Shown piece after piece: positions 29,157-38,280 of a DNA stretch of 64,000 bases. Under the pieces are notes generated by a model. It searched no databases. It saw only the letters and a list, made by a program, of their open reading frames with translations, and was not told the DNA's origin. The position numbers and the translations under genes are program-made. The DNA lies in NCBI RefSeq assembly GCF_016879755.1, contig NZ_WOFU01000001.1, positions 992,001 through 1,056,000 on the forward strand, read 5' to 3'. Source of the DNA: Bacillus sp. B15-48. Its GTDB lineage: Bacteria; Bacillota; Bacilli; Bacillales; Cytobacillaceae. Position 1 is the stretch's first letter; every line of letters begins with the position of its first letter.

Positions 29157-29621
29157 ATGGCATATCAAATTAATGGGCTTAATGATATTTTTAAACTACT
29201 CAAAAATGAACGTAAAATTGGCGGTGCAACCGAAGTGAAAACTTTACGTCTTCGTACGGGCGAAGTTTATCGGAATGCCGTTATCACTCATATTGATTTA
29301 TTCGGTTCGTCCATTTATTCAATTGGATTTATGACTGAAGATCAGCAAAACATGATTGTCAATATCTCTGAACTTAGTCTTATGGAAGAACCACGGCATA
29401 AAAAAATCTATGAATTAAAGAATCAAGCATATAAAAGTTTCAAAACTAAGGAAAAAGTGAAATACTTAAAGAAATTATTTAAAGTCAACCAAGATAGCAT
29501 CAACCCTATTTTCCTTGAAGAGGCGAGAATGATGATTGAAGATATTAGTCTGACTGCCGCTAAAAATGAAGTTAACACCAACATCATTTATTCAACCAAG
29601 AAAATCCACTCCATTGCTTGA
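29157..29621 (+). CDS. Unknown Fur-controlled protein in the encapsulin locus
   Basis: I do not recognise this 154-residue soluble protein. It starts MAYQINGLNDIFKLLKNERK after an AGAGGAGATG ribosome site at 29142-29151. The first half looks like a small beta-rich domain (VKTLRLRTGEVYRNAVITHID, visible as KTLRLRTGEVYRNAVITH) and the second half is helical and lysine-rich. It has no cysteine cluster, signal peptide, membrane segment or encapsulin cargo-loading peptide. A Fur box covers its promoter, so it should be made in iron shortage. It lies between the ferredoxin and shell genes. Confidence 0.75.
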   Translation: MAYQINGLNDIFKLLKNERKIGGATEVKTLRLRTGEVYRNAVITHIDLFGSSIYSIGFMTEDQQNMIVNISELSLMEEPRHKKIYELKNQAYKSFKTKEKVKYLKKLFKVNQDSINPIFLEEARMMIEDISLTAAKNEVNTNIIYSTKKIHSIA

Positions 29622-29662
29622 AAAAAAGCGCTGGAGCTGGATCATCGAAAACTTGAATTTTT

Positions 29663-29696
29663 AAAAACAGCAGGTCGCCTACCCTGCTGTTTTTTT
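29663..29696. terminator. Terminator between the Fur-controlled gene and the encapsulin gene
   Basis: AAAAACAGCAGG and CCTGCTGTTTTTTT arms around an 8-nt loop, 42 bp after the 29157-29621 gene. A fragment of the long palindromic element (GCGCTGGAGCTGGA) lies between them at about 29628. Confidence 0.88.
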
Positions 29697-29798
29697 ACTA
29701 GCTAATTGGACTATATAAATTTTCCGAATTTGCCTTTCCTAACGCAACTACGCCTTTGTCTTCGTCCTAAGCGCTTGCCAATCATCGAGTTTTCGTTA

Positions 29799-30647
29799 TT
29801 ATTCCGAATCATCTTCTAAAGTACATATCGCTGTTGGGCGCTTTATTCTCGGAACAACCGTTTCATAGACACGGAAATAAAAATTCATATTATCTTGATC
29901 TAAGAAAACAGTATCAAAGTCACTTGCAATCGCTAAATCAATGTTTTGTTTTCCGGCATCAAGGACCACCCCTGTACCGCTCTTAATCATTGGCGATTGA
30001 TAAATACCCGCTGTCATCAGCTCACGAATATGCTCAATCTCAAGCACATGCGTTCCTTGATGGACTCGGTGAATTAGCGCATACAATTCAGGTGACAGGA
30101 CGAGCGCATACGGTCCAGTATGACTCATTCTAAGCAATTTATTTCTCGCTTCAACGACATCGCTAAATGCATTGCCTGATTCCATCCAATCGCTGCGAAT
30201 ATGGGATATTTTCCCTTTAACATTCATAATCCCTTGTATATCAAATTCCTTTGAACCGTTAAAAATCAAATCATCCTCAAGTAAGGCACATTGCTGCGCC
30301 GCGTTCGCTGAAGCGGAGAAATCAATCGGGCTGCCTATCGTTTTCGCTTGCTGAATATCGCGCCAATATAACATAAAATCTCTGTATAATAGCGGAATCG
30401 TCAAATTGATTCTTCTCGTAGGAACAGAAATCCCAAGCTCCTCACCGTGAAAACTTAAGGAACCTTGTTCAGGGTTTTCATAAATATCATTTGTTACTGA
30501 TTGTACTCCCTCACCTAGAGGGCCGTAAATATCAATAAACCTTCTCCCGACTAGCTGCCTTTTTACACTTTCAAAAACCGTTTGGTCAAGCTCATGCCAT
30601 TCCTCTCTCGAGAGAAAAGACTCGGAAAATTGAATCGACTTATCCAT
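29799..30647 (-). CDS. enc: Encapsulin shell protein, iron-storage type
   Basis: Self-assembling HK97-fold protein that forms the nanocompartment. The 282-residue length equals the large-shell encapsulins of iron-mineralising Firmicutes rather than the roughly 265 of small shells. Family features: the N-terminal SFLSREEWHELDQTVFESVKRQLVGRRFIDIYGPLG region (for example QLVGRRFIDIYGPLGEGV), the E-loop around PTRRINLTIPLLYRDFMLYW, GPYALVLSPELYALIHRV, and the final YETVVPRIKRPTAICTLE. I chose the ATG at 30647; a GTG at 30656 is possible. It follows the IMEF cargo gene by 22 bp. Confidence 0.93.
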   Translation of the reverse strand: MDKSIQFSESFLSREEWHELDQTVFESVKRQLVGRRFIDIYGPLGEGVQSVTNDIYENPEQGSLSFHGEELGISVPTRRINLTIPLLYRDFMLYWRDIQQAKTIGSPIDFSASANAAQQCALLEDDLIFNGSKEFDIQGIMNVKGKISHIRSDWMESGNAFSDVVEARNKLLRMSHTGPYALVLSPELYALIHRVHQGTHVLEIEHIRELMTAGIYQSPMIKSGTGVVLDAGKQNIDLAIASDFDTVFLDQDNMNFYFRVYETVVPRIKRPTAICTLEDDSE

Positions 30648-30669
30648 AATTATCACTTCTCCCTATTTC

Positions 30670-31257
30670 CTATGTTTGTTTCAAACTACCAACAGTTAAT
30701 TTTTTTCTAAAAAAATGGTCTGACGTTGTTGAAGAATCCTTCACTTGATGGTCTGTATAGGCATCTATTTTTAAACTTGCGGCTTTTCCATCCTTTTCAT
30801 CGGTCGGAATGGACATATGAAATTCTTGTCCTACTTGGAACTCTTGATTCAATCTTTCGAGAATCCCTTTCATTTGCTGATAATCATCGTAAGTTAAGTC
30901 ACGTAATGATTGAATTTTCCCTTCATGCTCTGTTTCTTTGAACTGGAAAAGCGATAAATCGAGATGTTCCAAAAAATTATGTAAACCGAATTTCTCTAGG
31001 CTTATATCTTGCAAGAGATGAACAAATTCAAACTTGTTATTGGCTATATCCCTTTCATTGTTTAAAACCGCTTGAATTTTTGGCAACAGTACATCTAAGC
31101 GATCTGAACGATGTTCTTCTTCTTCGTAAATATGATGCCAATATAGACGTTCATGGTCGTCTTTGGCATTTTCAATAATTGGCGTAATAATTGCCATAAA
31201 CTCCAATAATGCTTCTTTCGTTCGAGTAAAAATCGCTTCTGTCTCAGAAAATATCAT
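30670..31257 (-). CDS. IMEF encapsulin cargo (ferritin-like iron-mineralising protein)
   Basis: A 195-residue ferritin-like helical protein loaded into the encapsulin shell, where it oxidises iron for storage. Helical segments with acidic and histidine residues are visible (LYWHHIYEEEEHRSDRLD and FGLHNFLEHLDLSLFQF), then a flexible linker from about residue 150. It ends with the cargo-loading peptide LTVGSLK (187-193). GGAGGG lies 7 nt before the ATG. Gene order cargo then shell, 22 bp apart, implies one transcript. I see no Fur box in the 130 bp upstream. Confidence 0.9.
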   Translation of the reverse strand: MIFSETEAIFTRTKEALLEFMAIITPIIENAKDDHERLYWHHIYEEEEHRSDRLDVLLPKIQAVLNNERDIANNKFEFVHLLQDISLEKFGLHNFLEHLDLSLFQFKETEHEGKIQSLRDLTYDDYQQMKGILERLNQEFQVGQEFHMSIPTDEKDGKAASLKIDAYTDHQVKDSSTTSDHFFRKKLTVGSLKQT

Positions 31258-31390
31258 TTCTCAACCCTCCCTTACTATCCATTACCCAATGTTTCCCATT
31301 ATTTAAACTAAATAAACCTACTCTTCGCGCTTTTTCCCTTCACGCCGGTGGCTAAATCAGTAATCAAAAATTCAATTGAAAAATTGCATA

Positions 31391-31415
31391 AAAAAAAGGG
31401 CCTATTATCAGCCCC
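31391..31415 (-). terminator. Terminator after the flavin reductase gene
   Basis: Minus strand GGGGC, 8-nt loop, GGCCC (four to five pairs) and seven T, about 60 bp past the stop of the 31477-32232 gene. Confidence 0.65.
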
Positions 31416-31476
31416 ATAAATCGTGTTTTCTTTCGTTTTTAATTTGTTCCTAGCTCGACAGTAAGTTAACTCTTAA

Positions 31477-32232
31477 TTAGTCTCTTTTAAGAAACCCTTG
31501 CTGCTTTAACGTTGAACTTGTATGTTTTTTATACGAATCGATACCTGTATCATAAAAACGAGCAACTTTCCTTGACCAGTTACTTGCATCTTCCCCTTGC
31601 GTTCTTTCAGCCATATACGATGAAACTGTCTCATCATATTCATCAATCAGCTCTTTTTGAACTTCCGCGTTATACTGTTCTTTATGAAAAGTAGCCTGAA
31701 GAGGCAACCGCGGTTTTTGCTCAGGAATCGCCCTTGGGTTACCGACAACAAGCCCTGAAACTGGGAATACATACTCCGGTAGATTCAACATCTCGATAAG
31801 AACTTGCGGATTTTTTCTTATTCCCCCAATCGGCACCGTCCCAAATCCCATTGATTCCGCAGCAACCACCGCGGTTCCGAGAGCAATTCCAACATCTGTT
31901 GATCCGACAATAACCGACTCCAAATCTTCAACAACTTGCAATGATGCACCGTTTTTTTCAGCCGCTAGCTTTGCACGATGAAAATCGAGGCAAAACAGTA
32001 GGAATACAGGTGCTTCTTCAATCCACCTTTGGTTGCCAGCCGCTTTCGCAATTGTCGCTTTCTTGTCCGAATCTCTGACTTCAATGATGCTCACCTGTTG
32101 ACCATTGATCCAATTGGGTGCCGCCATCGCCGCCTCGACGATTGCTTTCACCTGCACTTCACTTACTTCTTTTTCGGAATCAAATTCCCGTACAGACCGA
32201 TGATCTTTTAATCCATTTATTGTTTCATTCAT
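31477..32232 (-). CDS. NADPH-dependent flavin reductase / nitroreductase (NfrA type)
   Basis: FMN enzyme of the nitroreductase fold, 251 residues. It begins MNETINGLKDHRSVREFDSE, with the HRSVR FMN-binding segment, AAPNWINGQ, VGIALGTAVVAAESMGFGTVPIGGIRKNP (for example VAAESMGFGTVPIGGIR) and GNPRAIPEQKPRLP, all typical of the NfrA/FRP group that reduces free FMN, nitro compounds or quinones with NADPH. The ATG at 32232 has GAGGAGTG 6 nt upstream. It is upstream of the encapsulin pair on the same strand but separated by a terminator. Supply of electrons for iron release is a possible link, not shown. Confidence 0.88.
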   Translation of the reverse strand: MNETINGLKDHRSVREFDSEKEVSEVQVKAIVEAAMAAPNWINGQQVSIIEVRDSDKKATIAKAAGNQRWIEEAPVFLLFCLDFHRAKLAAEKNGASLQVVEDLESVIVGSTDVGIALGTAVVAAESMGFGTVPIGGIRKNPQVLIEMLNLPEYVFPVSGLVVGNPRAIPEQKPRLPLQATFHKEQYNAEVQKELIDEYDETVSSYMAERTQGEDASNWSRKVARFYDTGIDSYKKHTSSTLKQQGFLKRD

Positions 32233-32337
32233 AAAATCACTCCTCGTGTATACGATACCGTACAAGAAGTCCGCAATTCAAACTTTCAAACTTAAAATTG
32301 ACGAGCCCCTAAGTCGTAGTTGCCCTGCTGCTACTAG

Positions 32338-32363
32338 CAAAAAACCTCGATATCATATCGAGG
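32338..32363 (-). terminator. Terminator of the 32382-33260 gene
   Basis: Minus strand CCTCGATAT, one-base loop region, ATATCGAGG and TTTTTTG, 19 bp after the stop. Confidence 0.88.
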
Positions 32364-32381
32364 CGGAGATGCAAAAATCGG

Positions 32382-33260
32382 TTATAAATAGCATAAAATC
32401 GATTTTTCAATCCAATAGGTAAACACCGTATCAGGACATTGTTTTTCATACGTTTTCATTTTTAAATACATTTCAATTCCATCGGAAACATCATGCCATA
32501 AATCAGTAAACACAAAATCGTATTTGCCATGAGCCATATCCGTTTCGGCATACTTAAACGCATCTGCTTTAATGACCGTCACTTTTTGTTTATTTTTAAA
32601 TTGTGGCAAAATATATTGTTGAAATAAATCGATGATTTCTTGATTGTTATCAACAATTGTAACACTTTCAACACTCTCTTTTTCCGAAACCATATACGCA
32701 TAATAACCAAGTCCTAACCCAAAGGTAAGAACGTTCCCAACAGCTTGTTCAACTGGCTCTCGCATCGTTTCAATTTCATTTGGAGTAATCGTCATCCAAA
32801 TTCTTTCCTTTTCTAAAATCGCCGGAAACTTAAATTCTTGTTGAAAAAAGCCGATTTGCGGAATTTGTCTCCGCTGTTTTGTTTGAATAATATCGTTACA
32901 AACAAATCCCTCATAAGCTTTAAACTTTTCATATTTTAGTTCACTATCGCCTATTTTCACTGTAGGAATGTGAATCTGCTGATAATACGGGTTATTCGCA
33001 TATTCATTTACATCAAGTTTATGGATCATTTTTGTAAAATAATGATTGAAAAATTCCTTATCCTCAACATTATCCACAATATCAAGACCGAACGCAGCAG
33101 CTAATAACAAAGCAAACGCATATTCATAAGAAACGCCGCTTTCGACAAGCTCATCAACCTCCTCCTTCTCAATGAAGTCAGGGGCATCATTCAAATATTT
33201 GCTTAATAACGCAAAAACTTTATAATTATCTTGTTTTATTTCCTCAGTGATTGTCTTCAT
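32382..33260 (-). CDS. SAM-dependent methyltransferase-like protein, function unknown
   Basis: A 292-residue cytoplasmic protein. The middle holds a Rossmann methyltransferase signature: VLTFGLGLGYYAYM as the nucleotide loop, SVTIVDNNQEIIDLF as the acidic strand, and YDFVFTDLWHDVSDGIEMYL as the later strand and active-site region. The overall look recalls spermidine synthase-like proteins, but polyamine-binding residues are not obvious and a true speE is encoded at 37195. The N-terminal 90 residues are helical and unrecognised. AGGTGA before the ATG. It stands alone between a terminator and repeat array 4. Confidence 0.7.
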   Translation of the reverse strand: MKTITEEIKQDNYKVFALLSKYLNDAPDFIEKEEVDELVESGVSYEYAFALLLAAAFGLDIVDNVEDKEFFNHYFTKMIHKLDVNEYANNPYYQQIHIPTVKIGDSELKYEKFKAYEGFVCNDIIQTKQRRQIPQIGFFQQEFKFPAILEKERIWMTITPNEIETMREPVEQAVGNVLTFGLGLGYYAYMVSEKESVESVTIVDNNQEIIDLFQQYILPQFKNKQKVTVIKADAFKYAETDMAHGKYDFVFTDLWHDVSDGIEMYLKMKTYEKQCPDTVFTYWIEKSILCYL

Positions 33261-33404
33261 TATTTCACCTAATTCTTTGCATGTATTGTCTTTAAAAAAA
33301 TCCGTTTCTATTAATCATACTAAACTTACCATTATCGCAAAATAATACTAGCTATCTTATCCATGGAATCTGTTTTTAAAAGTACTTACGAGATGTTGAT
33401 TTTA

Positions 33405-34020
33405 TGAAAATAAAAAAGGTCAAATGTCCTTCTATGAACATTTGACCGAAGAAATCCATGGACTTTTTGAGCGATAATGCTGGTAACGCGTTTTTTAATC
33501 CAAGTACTAGCATTAAAAACAACAAATTTCGTTGATATATTGCTAGTACTCGTAATAAAACACTGTAAAATATGCTTTTAATCCCAGTACTGGCATTAAA
33601 AGAAGGTCAGAAGGCCGCTTTAATCCCAGTACTAGCAATATAAATCGGCTAAAAATTGCGTTAATCCGAGTACTAGTAATAAACCAGTCCAATTATCACC
33701 GTTAATCCCTGTACTAGCAATAAACCAGTCCAATTATCACCGTTAATCCACGTACTAGCAATAAACCAGCCCAATTATCACCGTTAATCCCTGTACTACA
33801 ATAAACCAGCCCAATTATCACCGTTAATCCACGTACTAGCAATAAACCAGCCCAATTATCACCGTTAATCCCTGTACTACAATAAACCAGCCCAATTATC
33901 ACCGTTAATCCCTGTACTAGCAATAAACACAAGCCTAATTATGACCAATTCATCTTTTAAGTCCAAATTATCTTGCTAGTACTAGCGATAACAACACGAA
34001 ACGGTTTTACCGCTAGTACT
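33405..34020 (-). repeat. Dispersed repeat array 4 (about 40-bp units, with recent tandem expansion)
   Basis: Inverted relative to arrays 1 and 3. It opens on the plus strand with the tail (TTTTTGAGCGATAATGCTGG near 33466) and unit text matching array 3. From about 33690 to 33930 about six nearly identical 40-41-bp units follow, alternating CCCTGTACT and CCACGTACT. The near identity shows recent tandem duplication. It fills the 770-bp gap between the methyltransferase-like gene and argS. An apparent 72-residue frame here is only repeat. Confidence 0.88.
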
Positions 34021-34030
34021 TATCCAACTA

Positions 34031-35701
34031 TTACATTTTTTCCGGAGCTGATACCCCGATTAAATCCAAAGCATTTTGCAGCGTGATTTGGACTGATTTT
34101 ATTAAACTTAAACGTGCCGCAGTGCGTTCTTTTTCCTCTAGATCTAACACCTTTTCCGCGTTGTAGAAGCTGTGGAAGGTGGATGCCAGTTCAAATATAT
34201 AATTCGGCACACGATGCGGCACGCGTTTTTCCGCTGCCTCAGCAACTGCTTGCGGGAATTCGCCCAGTTTCTTCAGCAAATCGACTTCCTTTTCAGCACC
34301 AACTAGACTAAGGTCGGCACGATCAGAAACAGTGAGGCCGGCTTCTTCTGCTTGACGCAAAATGCTGCAAATCCGCGCATGCGCATATTGGGCATAATAG
34401 ACCGGGTTGTCATTTGATTGCGAGACAGCCAAATCAAGGTCAAAATCCATATGTGTATCCGAACTTCTCATCGCAAAGAAGTAACGTGTCGCATCGAGGC
34501 CGACCTCATCGATTAAGTCACGCATCGTTACCGCTTTCCCCGTCCGTTTGCTCATCTTCATTTTCTCGCCATTTTTATATAAATGCACAAGCTGAATGAT
34601 TTCGACTTCAAGCGTATCCTCGTCATAGCCAAGCGCCTGAATCGCCGCACGCATTCTTGGGATATAGCCATGATGGTCCGCACCCCAAATATTAATTAGC
34701 TTTTCAAATCCACGCTCAAGCTTATCTTTATGGTAAGCAATATCTGGCAGCAAATACGTGTAGGAGCCATCCTGCTTAATTAACACTCGGTCTTTGTCAT
34801 CGCCAAATGGCGTTGAGCGGAACCATGTCGCCCCATCTTCATCATAAATATGGCCTTTTTCCTTTAAAACGGCGAGCGCTTCATCGATTTTTCCATTCTC
34901 GTAAAGCGACGTTTCAGAGTACCACACATCAAATCCGACGCGGAAGCTCTCTAAATCTTGCTTAAGCTTTTCCATTTCATATTTTAAGCCGTAATCACGG
35001 AACGTTTCAAAACGTTCTTTTTCATCGATTTCGACAAATTTATCGCCATGTTCTTCTACCAAGCGCTTGCCAATTCCGATAATATCGGCACCATGATAGC
35101 CATCCGCAGGCATTTCTTTTTCAACCCCAAGCGCTTGGAAGTAACGCGCTTCCACCGATAAGGCAAGATTGTTAATTTGATTGCCGGCGTCATTAATATA
35201 ATATTCACGGCTGACATCATAGCCTGCTTTTGCGAGCACCTTGCAGAGCGAATCACCAACTGCAGCGCCGCGGGCATGACCGAGATGGAGATCGCCCGTC
35301 GGATTTGCTGAAACAAACTCGACTTGAACTTTCTGGCCATTGCCGATTGCCGATTCACCATAACGCTCGCCTGCTTGTAAAATCGTTGGAATTAAATCGG
35401 TTAAATAACGATTATTCATATAAAAATTAATAAATCCTGGCCCAGCGATTTCAATTTTTTCAATCGATGCTTTGCCTTTATCGAATTGCTCGACAAGCTC
35501 TTCGGCGATTTTCCGTGGCGGCTTTTTCGCAATGCGGGCAAGCTGCATCGCCATATTTGTTGCGTAATCGCCATGTGCCTTTTCCTTTGGCAGCTCAAGA
35601 ACGACATCAGGGATTTGCGCTTCTTCTGCGAGACCGGCTTTTAAAACGGCCGCCTTAATTTCTTCTTTCAGTTTCGTTTGCACCTGTTCAACGACATTCA
35701 T
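34031..35701 (-). CDS. argS: Arginyl-tRNA synthetase
   Basis: Charges tRNA-Arg. The 556-residue class I enzyme has the N-terminal additional domain, the HIGH-type motif in [15 protein letters not shown], the KMSKRTGKA motif and the C-terminal anticodon-binding helices ending APEKM. It overlaps the ywiB stop by 4 bp (ATGA), so translation is coupled. The order ywiB-argS matches B. subtilis. The stop lies only 10 bp from repeat array 4, and I see no terminator of its own there. Confidence 0.96.
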   Translation of the reverse strand: MNVVEQVQTKLKEEIKAAVLKAGLAEEAQIPDVVLELPKEKAHGDYATNMAMQLARIAKKPPRKIAEELVEQFDKGKASIEKIEIAGPGFINFYMNNRYLTDLIPTILQAGERYGESAIGNGQKVQVEFVSANPTGDLHLGHARGAAVGDSLCKVLAKAGYDVSREYYINDAGNQINNLALSVEARYFQALGVEKEMPADGYHGADIIGIGKRLVEEHGDKFVEIDEKERFETFRDYGLKYEMEKLKQDLESFRVGFDVWYSETSLYENGKIDEALAVLKEKGHIYDEDGATWFRSTPFGDDKDRVLIKQDGSYTYLLPDIAYHKDKLERGFEKLINIWGADHHGYIPRMRAAIQALGYDEDTLEVEIIQLVHLYKNGEKMKMSKRTGKAVTMRDLIDEVGLDATRYFFAMRSSDTHMDFDLDLAVSQSNDNPVYYAQYAHARICSILRQAEEAGLTVSDRADLSLVGAEKEVDLLKKLGEFPQAVAEAAEKRVPHRVPNYIFELASTFHSFYNAEKVLDLEEKERTAARLSLIKSVQITLQNALDLIGVSAPEKM

Positions 35702-36099
35702 TCCTGTACCTCCTGGTCAGTCCGGTAATTAATGTTCATCTCATATGTACCTGCATGAGAACCTTGAATCGTCAAATCGTAACGGACTTTTACCCGTCCC
35801 TCGGCGATTTCGATTTGCTTCGTATCCGCTTCAGTCATGAGCAGCCCAAGCGGCGTATGATAGGTTCCCGGTGTTTTTTTATTTAAGACTAAATGAAGCC
35901 TCATATCGACGGCTCCTTTGCGAAGGATGAGCACTTCTTCGTTATTCAACTTGACGGTCGTGCGAATCGTTCCCTCAGGGATGCTCTCTTCATATTGAAG
36001 ATACTTGCTCGCCCCTTTTTGATAATATTGGCCAAAAGTCACCAATTCATATACTTCCCCATCGACGGCCGTATTCACCGTTATCTTCACGGCAGACAC
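35698..36099 (-). CDS. ywiB: DUF1934 protein YwiB (calycin-like)
   Basis: A 133-residue protein of unknown function with a predicted beta-barrel pattern: alternating strands such as [39 protein letters not shown] and the closing [14 protein letters not shown] chose a GTG at 36099 because GAGGAT lies about 10 nt upstream; a GTG at 36108 has the site too close. It is coupled to argS by an ATGA overlap, the arrangement known in Bacillus. Confidence 0.85.
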   Translation of the reverse strand: MSAVKITVNTAVDGEVYELVTFGQYYQKGASKYLQYEESIPEGTIRTTVKLNNEEVLILRKGAVDMRLHLVLNKKTPGTYHTPLGLLMTEADTKQIEIAEGRVKVRYDLTIQGSHAGTYEMNINYRTDQEVQE

Positions 36100-36250
36100 A
36101 AGCAACACATCCTCACTGCTTTAATAACTCTATTATAATCTTCAAGTATAAATATTGTATGTAAAAATCGCAAGAACTTCCAAACGGACAACAAGTTAAG
36201 TTTGACCAAAACAGCCATTTTCATTCCAAGTTTCGCAAGCTAAATAGTAA

Positions 36251-36277
36251 AAGAGCTGACGCAAACGGTCAGCTCTT
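36251..36277 (-). terminator. Terminator of speB
   Basis: Minus strand AGAGCTGAC, 7-nt loop, GTCAGCTCTTTTAC, 10 bp after the stop. Confidence 0.85.
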
Positions 36278-36286
36278 CCTAGATGA

Positions 36287-37159
36287 TTATTTCACAAACC
36301 CGAGCATCATTTCACGAATCAGCTTGCTCGCGGTATTTGCTGTCTGTTCTGAATGATCATAAATTGGGGCAACTTCTACTAAATCGGCACCAACGACATT
36401 TATTTCGGAGCGAGCAATCGCATGAATCGAGGCGAGCAGCTCTTTCGAGGTAATTCCCCCGGCATCGACTGTTCCTGTACCAGGTGCATGGGCTGGGTCG
36501 AGAACATCGATGTCAATCGTCACGTATACCGGGCGTCCGGCAAGCTTCGGAAGCATCTCTTTTAACGGCTCAAGCACTTCAAATTTTGATATATGCATGC
36601 CGACCTGTTTCGCCCAGTCGAATTCTTCCTTCATCCCGGAGCGAATTCCAAAGGAAAACACATTTTCCGGACCAATATGTTCAGCAATTTTTCGAATCGG
36701 TGTCGAATGGGACAGCGGCTCCCCTTCATAATCCTCACGCAAGTCAGTATGAGCATCCATATGAATAATCGCTAAATCTTTATATTTCGCCGCGAATGCC
36801 TTCATGACCGGCCAGGAAACGAGATGCTCTCCGCCCATTCCAAGCGGAAATTTCCCTTCAGTAAGCAGCTTGCTGACAAAGTCTTCAATTAAATCAAGGC
36901 TCTTTTGCGGGTTTCCAAATGGAAGCGGGATGTCTCCGGCATCAAAATACTTTAGTTCGTGCAATTCGCGATCAAGATACGGACTGTACTCCTCAAGTCC
37001 GACTGACACTTCACGAATTCTTGCCGGGCCAAACCGCGAGCCTGGACGGTAGCTCACCGTCCAGTCCATCGGCATCCCGTAAAGGACCACATTACTTTCA
37101 TTAAAATCGGCGTTCGTACCGATAAATACATTGCCAGAATACGCTTCATCAAAACGCAT
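36287..37159 (-). CDS. speB: Agmatinase
   Basis: Hydrolyses agmatine to putrescine and urea. The 290-residue ureohydrolase has the manganese motifs GMGGEHLVSW, IHMDAHTDLRED and TIDIDVLDPAHAPGTGT. GGAGGGG lies 7 nt before the ATG. It follows speE by 35 bp, giving the two-gene route agmatine to putrescine to spermidine known from B. subtilis. Formiminoglutamase and arginase share the fold; the pairing with speE supports agmatinase. Confidence 0.95.
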   Translation of the reverse strand: MRFDEAYSGNVFIGTNADFNESNVVLYGMPMDWTVSYRPGSRFGPARIREVSVGLEEYSPYLDRELHELKYFDAGDIPLPFGNPQKSLDLIEDFVSKLLTEGKFPLGMGGEHLVSWPVMKAFAAKYKDLAIIHMDAHTDLREDYEGEPLSHSTPIRKIAEHIGPENVFSFGIRSGMKEEFDWAKQVGMHISKFEVLEPLKEMLPKLAGRPVYVTIDIDVLDPAHAPGTGTVDAGGITSKELLASIHAIARSEINVVGADLVEVAPIYDHSEQTANTASKLIREMMLGFVK

Positions 37160-37194
37160 ACATTTCCCCTCCTCAACAAAACCATCTCATTTAT

Positions 37195-38025
37195 TTATAA
37201 AAGTAAATCTTGAACAAACTTCGGCAGCACGAAACATGCTTTATGCAGCTCTTTCGTGTAATACTTCGTGTCTATTTCATGGAAGCGCTCATCACTTACT
37301 GCCAACGGGTCATATTTTTTTGAACCGATTGTAAACGCCCAAAGGCCACTAGGATACGTAGGGATATTAGCGACATACAGACGGGTAATCGGGAAAATCT
37401 CTTTTACGTCTTTTTGTACATTGCGAATCAAATCGGCTTTAAACCACGGATTGTCCGACTGCGCCACGAACAGGCCATCTTCCTTTAACGCTTTCGCAAT
37501 CCCCGCATAAAATCCTTTCGTAAATAAATTCACTGCTGGACCAACAGGCTCCGTGGAATCGACCAAAATGACGTCATACGCATTTTCGCTTTCGGCAATA
37601 TGCATGAAGCCATCGCCTACTTGGACATCGACACGCGGGTCGTCTAACTTCCCGGCAATTTCCGGTAAAAATTTCTTTGAATACTCAATCACTTTGCCGT
37701 CAATATCAACTAGGGTCGCCTTTTCCACTTGCGGATGCTTTAATACTTCGCGAATGACCCCGCCATCGCCGCCACCGACAACTAGCACATTTTTCGGGTT
37801 TGTATGGGTAAATAACGGAACATGTGCGACCATTTCATGATAAACGAATTCATCTTTAACAGACGTCATCACCATTCCGTCAAGCAAAAGCATTCTGCCC
37901 CACTCTTCGGTGTCGACCATCTCTAGCTGTTGAAAATCTGTTTTTTCTGTATGTAACGTCCGATTCACTTTCATCGTAATGCCAAAGCTATCCGTTTGTT
38001 TTTCGGTAAACCACAGACCACCCAT
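37195..38025 (-). CDS. speE: Spermidine synthase
   Basis: Transfers aminopropyl from decarboxylated SAM to putrescine. The 276-residue product begins [15 protein letters not shown] and shows [20 protein letters not shown], the [14 protein letters not shown] nucleotide loop, [14 protein letters not shown], and the catalytic Asp in [14 protein letters not shown] chose the ATG at 38025 with AAGGAATGA upstream. First gene of the speE-speB unit and divergent from pbpG. Confidence 0.96.
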   Translation of the reverse strand: MGGLWFTEKQTDSFGITMKVNRTLHTEKTDFQQLEMVDTEEWGRMLLLDGMVMTSVKDEFVYHEMVAHVPLFTHTNPKNVLVVGGGDGGVIREVLKHPQVEKATLVDIDGKVIEYSKKFLPEIAGKLDDPRVDVQVGDGFMHIAESENAYDVILVDSTEPVGPAVNLFTKGFYAGIAKALKEDGLFVAQSDNPWFKADLIRNVQKDVKEIFPITRLYVANIPTYPSGLWAFTIGSKKYDPLAVSDERFHEIDTKYYTKELHKACFVLPKFVQDLLL

Positions 38026-38280
38026 ACGGTTCATTCCTTTCGACATAAATTAGTCATCGTATGAATTTATGTTTCCCTAAGTTGTCTGTTAAAAACATAG
38101 AAACAACAGAAAAAGTATAGTTCAATCTCCTGAAAATGCAAGATTTTTTTATGATTGTTTGTTGTTTTTATAGATATTAATGTTTAAATCTTAAAAAATC
38201 ATTTCATAATGGTTAATAGGCTTTTTAAAAATTATTACAGATTATACTTTGCTTTTTAAAAAAAAGGGGGGATGTTTGCG

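Noticed and set aside
33714-33932. A 72-residue reading frame with internal repeats
   Set aside because: It is only the translation of the tandem 40-41-bp units of array 4, with no ribosome site and no meaning outside the repeat.
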